Source: Sipunculus nudus
Lineage: Eukaryota; Annelida; Sipuncula; Golfingiida; Sipunculidae
Assembly (NCBI GenBank): GCA_026874595.1
Contig: CM049311.1
Coordinates: 55,057,676 to 55,121,675 of the forward strand
Reading direction: 5' to 3'
DNA: 64,000 bases
Made by a program: the position numbers and the translations under genes. This document shows positions 36,664 to 49,133 of the stretch, one piece after another. The notes below the pieces were generated by a model, which saw only the letters and a program-made list of their open reading frames with translations, made no database searches and had not been told where the DNA came from. How positions within the stretch are numbered: position 1 is the stretch's first letter; every line of letters starts with the position of its first letter.

Positions 36664-37083
36664 TATAACTATATAACAAACCATGGTGTGTCAGGGATCG
36701 ATAACATATACGCTTCAAATATAAACTGGTTCCTTTTTTTATATTAACAAGGGCCATACCTTGAAAACTTGTGTACTCAGGACCTGGATACTGTCGTCTG
36801 TGATGCATGGTGTAGAACCAGGACCGGAATCTTAACTGGGATTTTCAGTTAATAAAGACCTTAATGACACATTGATAATTAACAGATAAAACTTGGTTTG
36901 TTGCCTATGCCTAAATGATTTAATTAAGAATGTTCACACAGGAGGAAAGCTATACGAGATAAATAATAAAATCCATAAAAGAAAAACATAGAGGACTGCT
37001 GAATTAATTACGCGTATTCAAATTCCATTATTCCTTCCGAAGTTACAAATCGGATAACCAGTATCGCTATATTCTTTTATCTG

Positions 37084-37140
37084 AATATGTCCATAACAAT
37101 ATGTCCATCACAATTTGTCCATAACAATATGTCCATAAGA
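37084..37140. repeat. Short tandem repeat, ATGTCCATAACAAT type
   Basis: Four near-identical units of about 15 bp. Confidence 0.8.
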
Positions 37141-37543
37141 AAAAAAAACAAAATAAAAAATAAAATCAAAGCCTGAAAAGCAGCACATTGTTTGTTAACA
37201 ACTATGATTTTTGGAGTGTGTCAGGTTATATTCTCTGAAACTGGCCATTCGAAATCTTCAATGTTATAACTGACGGTGGTGCCACTCGGCCGTTATCGCG
37301 AATCTCCTTTGTTGCAACGCCTTCAAAACTGTCAGGAACCAAGCCAGATTTGTATTTGGCGGTTGTCATTTTCCATATTAACCGATATTTTGTTAGGAGT
37401 CTGACATTCTTTTGCAAAGGGCAATAAGCAGCGCCATTTATCAGAAACGCCAGTTTATTCTGCAAGACCAATTAAAATTCCGGGCGGTTTTCGAAAAGCC
37501 TTCCAAACGATGTCGTGCAGAGCTGTCCGAATGTAAGAAAGTG

Positions 37544-38720
37544 TAATATGCTAATTAAAAATAAAACACACTCTTCATCCAGGGTAATATGCTAATTAAA
37601 ACTAAAACACATTCTTCATCCAGGGTAATATGCTAATTAAAAAAACCAAATCTTCATCCAGGGTAATATACTATAGTCCGTTCCTGTACCCCTATCCACC
37701 TGAATTTTCGCGATTATCTCTACATAAGACAAACCTGGCAAACAAAATTTGCACCAATGGCATAAAGAGGCAAAAGCGTAATTATTGGTACCTTACCTAC
37801 TCACGATATAAATATGATTTACTTTACGGCCTGGTTGACATGTCTCAAATATATCCGTGGTTCATGGCGTCCCTAATATGCGGCCATTGTTTATCCTCCT
37901 TGGATATTTATTGAAAGTAATGTGACGTAACAGTGAAGCGCGTGCACGCGGGGTTACAAGTCTCGCTGTAAACAGGGGTCGGCAGCTCTTGATTATTGGT
38001 TCCGTGAATGTTGGTGCCTCTTTAGTGCGTCATGTCTATATTATGACGTCATCACTATCCCCTGATATGCCCATTTAATAGATTAGTGGCAAGATGTCGC
38101 TAAAGAATAGACTAGTTACTCATAAAATGGTTTTAAATTGTTTACAGGAAAATTACATTAGGTAGGCTATTATTTCCATAATAGTTAATTACGCTTTTTC
38201 CTCTTTCTTCCCCAAGGTCAAACGGTTTTGGCGTTCTTCAATTCACAAATAAATAATCGCGAAAAAACAGGTGGACATGGGTACTGGAACAACAGACTAT
38301 AGTTAAAACTCAAACACACTGATCATCCAGATAAAAACGCTAATTAAAACTTTAACATAATCTTCATCAAGAGTATTATGCTAATTAAAACTAAAACACA
38401 GTCTTCATCCAGGGTAAAATGCTAATTAAAAATAAAACACAATTTTCATCCAGGGTTAAATGCTAATTAAAAATAAAACAAACTCTTCCTTCAGGGTAAT
38501 ATGCTAATTAAAAATAAAACAAATCTTCATCCAGGGTAATATACTAGTTAAAACTAAAACACACTCATCATCCAGAAAAAAAGCATAAGCTTAAGACTCA
38601 AACATATCTTCATCCAGGGTATTATGCTTATTAAAAATTAAAACACACTCTTCATCCAGGGTAAGAAGCTAATTAAAACTAAAACACAGTCTTCATCCAG
38701 GGTTATATGCTAATTAATTA
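37544..38720 (+). repeat. 41-bp minisatellite interrupted by a MITE
   Basis: About 14 units of roughly 41 bp have the form TAATATGCTAATTAAAAATA then AAACACACTCTTCATCCAGGG. Three complete units lie left of the insertion at 37674-38299 and about eleven lie right of it. Nearly every unit keeps ATGCTAATTA, an A/T core of the type bound by homeodomain and POU proteins; any binding is inference. Confidence 0.9.
37674..38299. mobile_element. MITE with TA target duplication inside the minisatellite
   Basis: The ends are about 40-bp inverted repeats: TAGTCCGTTCCTGTACCCCT at the left and TAGTCTGTTGTTCCAGTACC at the right (reverse-complemented), both continuing TCCACCTG and TTTTCGCGATTAT. The left flank is ATAC-TA and the right flank is TA-GTTAAAAC. 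A minisatellite unit at 38534-38554 reads ATACTAGTTAAAAC and so represents the pre-insertion sequence. This fixes the target as TA and the element at 626 bp. No transposase is present. TA targeting suggests a mariner-like or related superfamily. Confidence 0.9.
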
Positions 38721-40219
38721 TAAAAAATTAATAATTTGTTTTTATGACTACCTACCTCATGCAAGCGCAGCAACTGGGTCAATGACTGGTTTGAGCTCAT
38801 AACGTTTTTTAACAGTCATAAACAAATTAATAAAGGCACAACCTACACAATCTATGTTATAAAATGAATCGCAGTCGGATATCTACAAAGAGTTATTGTT
38901 AGTGGTAATGTCATATTAAATTCAACATTTCATATCCTCCACAAAATGGATCCACATTGTGGTATGTTAATGAAGCTTCTTGTAAAAAAAAAAGAAAAGA
39001 AATCAACTAAATATTAATATAAAGACACAAACATCTGTATATGGCTTTGGGTTATCACTAAATGGATATAAACCGGGTCATTTCAGTGAAGGTATGGTAA
39101 AAAGGGGGATAAAAACTAGTTACACATTATTATAAAGAAAAACTTGGGTATGTGGCTTTTGGTTAATACTAAATTGATATAAAACTTGAGAGTCAATTCA
39201 GCTGTTTCTGTGTGTTTATTTACATAAAATTTAAAAAAATCTTCCTGATATCCAAATTTAGTTTTAATCTTTGCATAATTTATCATGCGCTTAGCAAAGT
39301 GTACGAGTAAATAAAAATAAACTTTATAATATTGTTAACAATATGCGACAACTTTTGTTAGACTGATTCGACCTTTTAGATCTTGTGTCTTTCGGTAAGA
39401 CGGTAATCTTAACAGTGTGGGGTTAACATGAAATATGGTTCAGGCTATAACCAGGAATGACATGAAAGTAATTTCAGATAACTTGGAAGTCTTTACATTG
39501 GGATAGCTTTGATGGGAAACTTTTTTTATTCAGTCAAAATTTACAAGTAGCCTGAAATAATAAACATATTATTTTAAATGCATATGTGCCTTTGCAGTAC
39601 ATGAGGAAAAAACATGGAAAATTGGTTAATAGCCAGGTACGCTTAATAAATTTGACAGTTTGGTGGAATTATTCATATGAGACAAATCTATATCAAGTTT
39701 AAAAAAGAATCCCAAAAGAAAGAATACTCTTGGTTTTCTGAATTAACTAACAATATCCCTATTTAAATTTTAATCAGTGTTAAAAAACCTGAAAGAAAGA
39801 TAAAATTATTTAAGTACACAGAGCTACCTGGACAACTTTAAGTTAATGGGATGAAACCGACAGCATAACATGTGTAATAAGTAACAGGTTTACATAGAAC
39901 GAAGTGCCCGGTTCGGTTTATTGTCCCTTACAGGGTACGACATTCCCCGATCAGCAAGTGATGTGATAGCACTTCCAGGGAGTGCCAGTATATTGTTTAT
40001 GCTATGGCAGCGTCATTAAGAGTAATTCGTCGTTAAGAAGCAGCTGATGGAGTGGAAACTCCACACACACAACGACTTTTATTCATTTTTTGCCTTTATA
40101 AGGACATTAAGATTCCATTAATAGGTCAATGTTCCGTGGTCCCTCATTCCTGGAATCATCCGCCCGCCCGATATAAAGGTGACCTTATTCCTTTGAGCTT
40201 ACCGTCCGACATAACCCAT
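38721..40219. other. AT-rich intergenic DNA, no gene seen
   Basis: No supported gene. The last three bases (CAT, 40217-40219) match the three bases after the right end of the following 10.4-kb element. Confidence 0.5.
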
Positions 40220-40607
40220 ACTGCAAAAACAGTGTTTAGGGCCTAAACACATTTCTAAACGCCTGATTTGTCTCCACTTTTACCACACGTTTAGCTGCTA
40301 CACATGTTTAGATTGCATGTGCTTAGCCCTGAAAGTGTTTACGGATGATACACGTTTAGGTGTTTATCATGTTCAGGGGCTAAACACATTCCTAAACGCC
40401 TGATTTGTCTCCACTTTTACCACACGTTTTGCTGCTACACATGTTTAAATTGCATGTGCTTAGCCCTGAAAGTGTTTACGGTTGAGACACGTTTAGCTGT
40501 TTATCATGTTCAGGGCCTAAACACATTCCTAAACGCCTGATTTGTCCCCACTTTTACCACACGTTAAGCTGCTAGGCATGTTTAAAACGCACGTGTTTAG
40601 CCCTTAA
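40220..40607 (+). repeat. Left subterminal repeats, 137-bp unit
   Basis: Three units with a period of 137 bp start at TAAACAC (40244, 40381, 40518). Each contains TAAACACATTCCTAAACGCC, CCACACGTTTAGCTGCTA and CCCTGAAAGTGTTTACGG. The TAAACA/TGTTTAG words occur in both orientations, as in transposase-binding subterminal regions. Confidence 0.9.
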
Positions 40608-42161
40608 TTCATATACACCAGGGATGTATATTATCAAGACTGCCACAGATAAATTACAAAAATCTATATTGCCTGCTTTTCTACTTTACAGTTTGTTAAC
40701 AACAGCTCATTTTCAAAATGTTAAAATAATTGAGCAAAAATCATTTTAGCATACCAAAGAAAGAAAATATAAATTGTGCCCAAAAACTCTTCCACACATC
40801 ACACCTATCCCCTTCTAGTGCCCACCATTAGCCACTAGCCTTGCTCATTTGTTAAATACACTGGGTATCTGAATGTTTACATAACAAATGATTTTACTTT
40901 CAAAATAAACATTTATTCAAACAAAAGGTATTTATTAACAAAGGATATGTGTGGTTCCAAGCAGCTTACACAAAATACGGCCTGTAGGCCCAATGCAAAC
41001 CTGTGTAATGAAATAGTAAGTACACTGCTCTTCACTTGTTTCCCCCTACAATATATATTTTTCAAGTTAATGTATTTATTTTAACTAGATAAATATCATG
41101 AGCACTAAATCTCCTGCCAAATAGGAATGCAAGAAATGTGAACTTTGACTGGTATAATACTAGAGAAATTTATCAAAGTTAATAAGAATGCAATGGAAAC
41201 CCAATAAAGTGAGAATACCCATACACATGCCTTAAACACTAGGTATAGAGGTTGATCAAATGACACTTATTGACATACAAGATCACATATGAATTACATA
41301 AGTCAAAGATAAAAAGACAATCATTCAATAGTTACTAAAACCTCATCAGCTCAGGAGACCCATACAATACACATGACATTATTATTAGAAGTAGGTATGA
41401 GTAAAATGTTTTGAGATAACACCTCACATATGAATTATATTAAAACTGTTAAAAAATAAATCAATTAAAAAATATGAAAATCATTCAAGTGTAACCAAAA
41501 CATAACCAGGTAAGAAGATCCATAGACCCTCTTACAATTTTATTTAAAAGTGGACATGAGTTGCACTTTTTGAGTAATCCCATACATGTCATGTTTGATT
41601 TAAATCTTTTTTTAAATCATAAAAAATTAAAAAATCTTTCAAGAATGACCAAAACGTAATTATCATTTCCATACAGAGAGCTTCAAAAATATTACTACTA
41701 ACATATACTAACCTAATACATCTCTTGGCATGTTGCAATAAATGTTGATAAATGTATGCCATGGCACATGTTACAGCTTCTCAAAGTCAACATAAAAGAT
41801 AAACTAAGTAATAAGTCCAATAACTAAAACTAAGTCCAATAATTCAACCAAAACACTGCAAGCAGAACCATTAAAAAAAATTTTAAAAGAATTATTCTAG
41901 AGACAACTCCTGTGTCACGCTAACCAATACAGACCTTATTCTTAACTGGAAAAACATTTTGCAGAACGACTCTAGCATGTTTACAGAATATAATCAAGTT
42001 TTAGTTTCCTGTGACTGGCCAAAGGTACTGAACCAAATGCATATGAACAAAATTACAGAATCAGTTATATGACTTTTTTTAACTGCAGTCATATCCTTGA
42101 ATACAGATTTACAACATTTACCATGTTTATGCACTGGTGTCCATATGTCATCTAGTGATAC
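40608..42161. other. Element interior downstream of the partial gene
   Basis: AT-rich DNA with no recognised coding exon. As the gene at 42162-44698 reads leftwards, this would hold its 3' UTR. A possible polyadenylation signal (TTTATT on the + strand) lies near 41072. Confidence 0.45.
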
Positions 42162-44698
42162 TTAAATTTCATTAAATTTCTTTTCAAATTTTATGTACAC
42201 AGATGACTTGAAGAAAGGATTTTTGGTGTCACAGATCATGTATCTCTGAAGAAAACCCAAAAGTTGATACTCCTTTGGGTATGAAAGGTCCCAGGCATAA
42301 TATGCCCCTATCAAGCAGTAGAGCACCTGAAATAGACACGAGGTGTCTAGTGTAATTTCCATTGTGTCTGCCACAAGCCAAGCCTGATCAATCCTTGTTC
42401 CATCTTTGGTGATGATAACCCTTGGAGGAGACTTTGCAGCACATCTTGTGTCCAAGTCCACTGCCTGCAAATTGGTTAAACTTGCATCAGAGCATCGGAA
42501 GTAATCTTGAATAAAGGGCTAAACTGTAATATGTGATATACTTGTTTAACAGGGGGTTGATTCTTTTAAGATTCTTATGTTATATGACACAAGTTACTTG
42601 ACTAATTTTTCAAAACACCATGAATTTGGTCTTTGCGTAAGTAAACTTTTATCCATGTTAGTCAAGCCAGTTTTGTAATCCTAGCATTCATAGCTAAAAC
42701 TTTCTCATCTGGCCCAGGCATTCCATTTGGTCAAAATGAATTTCATAGTCAGTGTACTAGTAACTGTCCATTTACACAGTTTCAACTTTTGATTTAAAAG
42801 TTTTCACCTTTTACATCTTAAGATGGCATACCACTGGTAAATGTGAAAGATCATTCCTATGGCAATTTTGTTTGATGGATCTGTCCGTTGCACAATTTGT
42901 TTTGCTTAAAAGTAGTTTTATACACTTGTATACAAGGATCAACAGTCACCATTATTGATTTTGATACAAAATCTGACCATACATCATTTGTTTAAATATG
43001 TCCCTTAGTTGAGTTTTGTTGTGCTCTCAAGGATAAATGTGGCAGTGCATGCCAAGGCACCAGCCATGGTATCCCTTGACTTTTCTCAGGGGACGAAAAA
43101 CATTACATATTATTTCCACTTGATCTGCTCATAACTGAATATAAAAAAAGGTCAGCTTTTGCAGTTATTCCATTCTTACAACAATCTTCCATACTGCTGA
43201 AGATATGATGACATATTTTACCCATCCATGGCCATCATATGCTTTTATCATTTCGGGTAGAATCAGTAAGCTTAGTATGAGCAGAATCATGAAGAATAAA
43301 ATTTTACAGCAAAATAGCCTGGTGTCAAATGTTTTATTAAGAACATGGGCAATCAGCTGAAAATATTTTTGTGGTTTTAGAATTAATCAAGGATATTAAG
43401 TTTTCAGGTTTTCCTGGTGACCATAATACTCGACTTCCACACACCAAATATATCTGAAATGCCAGCATATGAGGCAACCAGAGACAGTAAATTATATAAC
43501 TTCTGAACATAAATATCCCACTTAAAGTTCACATCAAGTGTTCATCAAATATTTAAACTTTTAAAAACATATTTTGTCTCCATGACAATACTGATAAACA
43601 ATAAATAATCAAGGTTGTTCTGTAGATAATGACACCTAACTCCAAGAGGCGAACTTGTTCAAGCAATAAGTAGCAGTGAGCCAGTACTTACATCAACCAA
43701 TTCGATTGCTGGCTTCATCTTGTTCTTGAAGCTCAATCTTTTTTGGAGGGCAAGAATTACTTCAAGCTCTTCCTGTTCCTCATTATACATGTCATCCTGA
43801 AAAAAAGACAATTGTGATTAGCCCAACATTTCACAATAATGAAAAATAAAACCATCTTTTTTATGTGTTAGATCCAACCAAAACTAAAAATACAAGATAA
43901 ATGATGTAATTTTACAAAAATACAACCCTAAAATAAGGTATAGGAAAGGATACCAAAAACACCATTTAATAAACTCTGGGCCCTAAACTTTATTACCACA
44001 AATGTATAAGCTTTTTCCATTTATTGTACACAGGTTCTATAAATACACTGATGATGATAGTCAAGAAGTTCTATAAAAACTGTTCTTTTTAGAATATTAA
44101 ATTCCCTTTCTAGTGTTTTCTCCCTTTAAACACTGGAATTTCAAAAATGGGTTTTACCTCTTTCTCCAATTCAGTCATTGAAATGGTCACATCCAGGATG
44201 TTGGTTAGTTTGTCCATCATTTCGTTGTATGATGCTTTTGTATCATCCATTTGAATGAGGCTTTCAAACTCCAGTACAATCTGAGAAAGGATTGAAGCTT
44301 TTTATAGAATGTTTGCACCTTCTTTTAAAGGCATTTAAAGGGAGTGACTGTTATTACATTAGCAAAAGTAGTCATAGATGCTTTAATTCAACATATCACA
44401 CTAAGTTTAACACAAACATACTACTACATCAGGGTAAAGGAAAGCAGGCAATCTCATAGACAAGTTTCAGTATTAACATGACTTAAATATAAAATAAAAG
44501 ACCCACAGTTTAGTGTGCTCAGTTGAATTGAATATTTGTATAAAATCCAAGCATATGGTAAAGGATCAACAGTTATTATATATTTTCTATATCCAGGTCA
44601 CTGAAATATTTAAGTACAACTATTTCATATACAAGAATTACCTTTATCTCACTTCTCATTTGACCACATAAAGACAACACATTTGGTGTTGAATGGTG
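42162..44698 (-). CDS. Partial spliced gene, C-terminal part of an unrecognised protein
   Basis: Four - strand exons chain in phase 0 with GT/AG borders: about 44698-44642, then 44280-44158 (41 codons), 43796-43692 (35 codons) and 42464-42162 (100 codons and stop). Acceptors include TTTCTCAG and TTTTTTTCAG; donors include GTAAGTACTG and GTAATTC. The readings start VLSLCGQMRSEIK, IVLEFESLIQMDD, DDMYNEEQEELEV and AVDLDTRCAAK. The first parts are acidic and helix-prone. The last exon has a hydrophobic core (LFQVLYCLIGAYYAWDLSYP) resembling C-terminal blocks of poorly characterised animal proteins, as far as I recall. Upstream, the frame meets a TAA exactly where the 330-bp repeat begins, so the 5' part is missing or displaced. 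It is either the element's own protein or a captured host gene; no function is assigned. Confidence 0.7.
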
Positions 44699-45600
44699 TT
44701 ACTTTGGAGCCCCATAGCTAAAAGAATATGAGTAACAGAGACCTAATTTCAGGTTTCCAAGAAGACATATCATGGGTCTCCCAGTATGTCAGAAGAAAAT
44801 AGGTCCAGTTATTACCTTTGTATCCTGTTAACAGATGACCACTTTTCAAGGTCTCGAAAAAATACAGGTAAAAAACTGTAAATAGTCGAAAAAATAAAGG
44901 TGGTGCCACCAGTCTGCAGAACCTGATGAAACATCCCATGACCAATTTCCATGCAAAAAATCATAATGATCCATGCAATACATGTTGAGATATTTAAGGT
45001 TTGTATTTAATTTTCCATTATCCTGGGGGTTACTTTGGAACACCATAGGTAAAAGAATATGAGTAACAGAGACCTAATTTCAGGTTTCCAAGAAGACATA
45101 TCATGGGCCTCCCAGTATTTCAAAAAAGAAGATTCTAGGATTAGTCGTAAACTGTGTGTCCTGTTAACAGATGACTGCATTTTTCAAAGTCTCAAAAATA
45201 CAGAAAAAAAATGGTAAAAAATTGAAAAAAAATAGATGGTGCCACCAGTCTGCAGAAACTGATGATACAACCCATGACCAGTATCCTTGCTAAAAATCAT
45301 GATGATCCATGCATTAGTTGTTGAGATATTTGAGGTTTTGTGTTAAATTTTCCATTATTCTGGGGGGTACTTCAGAGCCCACTAGCTCGGAGGATATAGA
45401 TCAAAGTGACCGAATTTCAGGTTTGCAAGGGGAATTTTCATGGTCCTCTCAGAATGTCAAATTACAGGATTCTAGTTCCAGCATTTGTGGTTTGTGCCCT
45501 GTTAATGGACAGAGGCCCATTGCCAGACAGACAACTGACAAAGAGGGTTTGCTATAGCTCAGATGACTTACAGTCAGCTAAGCTAAAAATTGCTTAGGCC
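44699..45600 (+). repeat. Degenerate tandem repeat, about 335-bp unit
   Basis: Three units start near 44700, 45032 and 45370 (ACTTTGGAGCCCCATAG and variants). Shared words are GAGTAACAGAGACCTAATTT, CAGGTTTCCAAG, GGTGCCACCAGTCTGCAGAA and TTGAGATATTT. Open frames across it are fortuitous. Confidence 0.85.
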
Positions 45601-46179
45601 CACAAAAGGTTATTTTTCACCTACCTTTTTTCAAGAACAAGTGCAGGGAGCCAATTTTTTACCTTTTTATTACTTCTTTTTTTTTAAATTCAATAACCAA
45701 CCTAATTTTTTAGCTTTAATTTTTAATTTTAAGATTTTAACTGATTAAATACTTACATTTACATACTGTTAAATCAACAATACGTACAGGTAAATAATAA
45801 GTCACAGTACAAAATTAGCAAAATTTTTTGTGCTGATTTTAAATAACTTAAAAAATTTACAAAATTAATCTTATTATTTATACAGAATTGAATTTTGAAT
45901 AAATAAAATTATATCCCTGAACAAAAATCTATAGCTATAGCTATTCATAGGCTAGGTGACTAAATATCTTCTTGATTTTTTACACATTGCATTATGTTCA
46001 GGCCCATAACCTCTAGAAACTAGAATACGGGTAGTCGACAAGCGACTACGTGTATCCGCCTAAATCAGAGTGGAACGGGTGAAGTGAGGCATGGATTAAG
46101 TGGCAAGGGGAAATAGAGTGAAGTGTTGCATATTAGCATGGATGTCTGCAGCCAAATTGTGTATGAAGGTTGCCACCCC
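45601..46179. other. AT-rich spacer, no gene seen
   Basis: No coding sequence recognised. A short perfect hairpin lies at 46031-46049 (listed separately). Confidence 0.5.
46031..46049. repeat. Short perfect hairpin
   Basis: GTAGTCG and CGACTAC form a 7-bp stem around a 5-base loop. Confidence 0.8.
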
Positions 46180-47720
46180 CCCCCCCCCCCCCCCCCACCA
46201 CAAAATCCAGAGGGCCGTCCCAGTTGTATACATATGCAAAATTTAAGGCAGATAATTCAAACCACTACATGTACATGAGTGATTTTACCCCGTGGCAGAC
46301 AATCAGATGGACGCTGAGCAAAAATGGTTGCAGGTGACGGCACCAGTTTTGCATATGATAAAGAGCTATGTGAGAACTATACACATGCAAAACTTTGGCC
46401 CAATCGGTCAAACGGTTCCCAAGATATGAGCTTGGAAGTCTGCTGCATAAACAAGAATGCAGGTGGCTCCACCTGTCATAAAATCAAGAGAGCTGTCGGG
46501 GATGTATAAACCTGCAAAATTTTAGCCAGATATGTCAAACCACTGCCGAGATATGAGTGATTTATCCCATGGCAGACAAACAGACAGGAGCTGTGCAAAA
46601 ATGGCTGCAGGTGGCACCACCAGTTTTGCGTATGTTATAAAGCTCTCCAAGGGCTACATTTGTGCAAAAAAATTTTCCTGATCGGTCAAACGGTTCTCGA
46701 GATATGAGCTTGGATGTCTGCAGCGTAAACGTGAATGTAGGTGGCGCCACCTGTCATAAAATCAGAAAAGCTATCCAGGATGTATACGCATGCCGAATTT
46801 CAGGTGAATTAGTCAAGTCACTGCAGAGATATGAGTGATTTTAACCCAAGGCAGACAAACAGATGGACACTGTGCAAACATGATTGCAGGTGGCGCCACC
46901 ATTTTTTGTGTATGTTATAAAGCTCTCCAAGGGCTACATTTGTGCAAAAACAATTTCCTGATCCGTCAATCGGTTCCCGAGATATGAGCTTGGATGTCTG
47001 CAGCGTAAACGTGAATGTAGGTGGCGCCACCTGTCACAAAATCAGAAAAGCTATCCAGGATGTATACGCATGCCAAATTTCAGGTGAATTAGTCAAGTCA
47101 CTGCAGAGATATGAGTGATTTTAACCCAAGGCAGACGAACAAATGGACACTGTGCAAACATGGTTGCAGGTGGCGCCACCATTTTTTGTGTATGTTATAA
47201 AGCTCTCCAAGGGCTACATTTTTGCAAAAAAAAATTTCCTGATCGGTCAAACGGTTCCCGAGATATGAGCTTGGATGTCTGCAGCGTAAACGTGAATGTA
47301 GGTGGCGCCACCTATCACAAAATCAGAAAAGCCATCCAGGATGTATACGCATGCCAAATTTCAGATGAATTTGTCAAGTCACTGCAGAGATATGAGTGAT
47401 TTTAACCTAAGGCAGACGAACAGATGGACACTGTGCAAACATGGTTGCAGGTGGCGCCACCATTTTTTGTGTATGTTATAAAGCTTTCCAAGGGCTACAT
47501 TTGTGCAAAAAAAATTTCCTGATCCGTCAAACGGTTCCCGAGATATGTGGGTTTATGTGTGGAAACAGACGCACAAACGGACGCAGAGCACAGAGGAAAG
47601 GTCAGAGGTCAAAACAAAATCGGGGCGCAGCAGTTCACATGTGACCCGAACATAATCCCGGGTTTTGTAAAATTCCGCCCAGCAGTTACGGAGGAGTTCT
47701 CCGGAAACCTACGCGGCGGC
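46180..47720 (+). repeat. 280-bp satellite with GGTGGCGCCACC palindromes
   Basis: About five units start after a poly-C run at 46178-46197. The TGCAGGTG landmark falls at 46329, 46606, 46885, 47165 and 47446, a period of 277-281 bp. Later units contain two copies of the 12-bp palindrome GGTGGCGCCACC about 130 bp apart, plus GGTCAAACGGTTCCCGAGAT and CAGAGATATGAGTGATTTTA. Open frames on both strands (up to 94 codons) follow the repeat and are not genes. Confidence 0.95.
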
Positions 47721-48480
47721 GGCGGCGTGCAGCTGAAAACATAGTATCCGCAAAACTCTGTTTTGGCGGATACAATTACATAATACTGACCTGGTTCCTG
47801 GTATTTTCAAAGGAAAAATATAGAGGAGTATGTATATACAATTTGATAAAAAAACGGATCAGTGGTTTTGACAACAGGCAGTTTTTAGTGTAACAATGAG
47901 TTTTTAATGAAAAATTCAGGTTTCTAATTTATATCTCAAAGGAATAACGTCGTAACAAAAACGCAGTTTTCAGTATGGAAGGAGATTCTGGGGACATTTA
48001 TGCCAAATTTTTGATCTGTAGGTCCAATGGCTTTTGTATAAAATTTTAATTTTTACTCAAAATGGAATAATCACCACAATTTTTATCTTTCTTTAAAAGA
48101 GGTGGATGGCTAAACTCTGCTAAACTTTGCATGATGGCAGTCTGTCTTAAACATCAACTTGAGCAACATTATTATATTTGATGAACAAACAGATATTTGT
48201 TCAATAGCCTTGATCACTGGCAAGCATTTGTGTGAGTGCTACAAAATGTTTTTTGCCCATACTAGGTCACAATGACCTAAATTGGGCATCTAGGTCTGAG
48301 ATTTCCCGGGAACCCTGGATGTGGAGTAAGAAATTACTAGATCAGACAGTCGATATGTTACCTGTAAACTGAGTTGGCCACCAAGATGACAGACAAAGAG
48401 AATCACTTTAGCTCAGGTAACTTGAAGTCAGCTGAGTTGATAATGATACAATATAATAAAAACATAATACATGAATAATA

Positions 48481-48483
<3 letters not shown>
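47721..48483. other. Element interior, no gene seen
   Basis: No exon recognised. The sequence near 48390-48440 (TTTAGCTCAGGTAACTTGAA) resembles the edge of the repeat near 45550, so it may be another fragment of that repeat family. Confidence 0.45.

Positions 48484-48519
<36 letters not shown>
48484..48519. repeat. (TA)n microsatellite
   Basis: TA repeats directly left of a CAGTGAAACC terminus. Confidence 0.95.
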
Positions 48520-48522
<3 letters not shown>

Positions 48523-48710
48523 CAGTGAAACCCCGGGCTATGGACACCCCTCTGGGATGGACACCCCACCTAACGGGCATTTTTGGGACAATCGAGCATT
48601 TTTACTCTTTTAAGAACAACTCTGGGGGAGACACCCCGCTATTCAGGACAACAGACACTTTTTGTCAGCCTGATGCCTATAATCACCCCGGCTAACCATA
48701 TAAAACCGTA
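48523..48710. mobile_element. Pogo-like MITE fragment
   Basis: It begins CAGTGAAACCCCGGGCTATG, the terminus type seen at 32539, next to a TA tract. Internal GGACACCCC motifs repeat. The right end near 48690-48710 (CACCCCGGCTAACCATAT) is only loosely inverted, so the boundary is approximate. Confidence 0.5.
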
Positions 48711-48837
48711 GTGTTTTGATGCCGTTCCTGGGTCACAGTGTTCAATACATCATTGTGGAGCTGTCATAAGTTGATGGAAAAAATTAATACATTATTCACT
48801 ACCAACCAATTTTGTGCACACTATATGAATGCCATAA

Positions 48838-48905
<68 letters not shown>

Positions 48906-48915
48906 TATATATTTT
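48838..48915. repeat. (TA)n microsatellite
   Basis: About 30 TA units followed by an interrupted TA tract. Confidence 0.95.
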
Positions 48916-48984
48916 AAAAGAAAATCCACACCGTGCACACCCTCCCCTCCCCCTCGGGAGTAATTAATATCTCAGATTAAAATA

Positions 48985-49133
48985 CAGAAGCGGTTCCAAG
49001 TTTTTTTAGGGGCTTCAGACAAAATTTTCCCGCCTGGACCCTCCTTTTTCAGACCTGAGGACCTTTTTTTTAGGGTTTTCATTTGTCCTCCTGGGTTGGA
49101 CCCCCCTTTTCCTAAATCCTGGATCCGCCCCTG
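48985..49133. mobile_element. Short hAT-type MITE
   Basis: The left end CAGAAGCGGTTCCAAGTTTT and the right end, reverse-complemented, CAGGGGCGGATCCAGGATTT are imperfect inverted repeats with the CAGNGGCGG form. No convincing 8-bp target duplication is left. Confidence 0.6.

Noticed and set aside
46324-47744. Open frames across the 280-bp satellite, such as 47115-47399
   Set aside because: The same peptides recur in every unit and on both strands. They follow the repeat and are not selected coding sequence.
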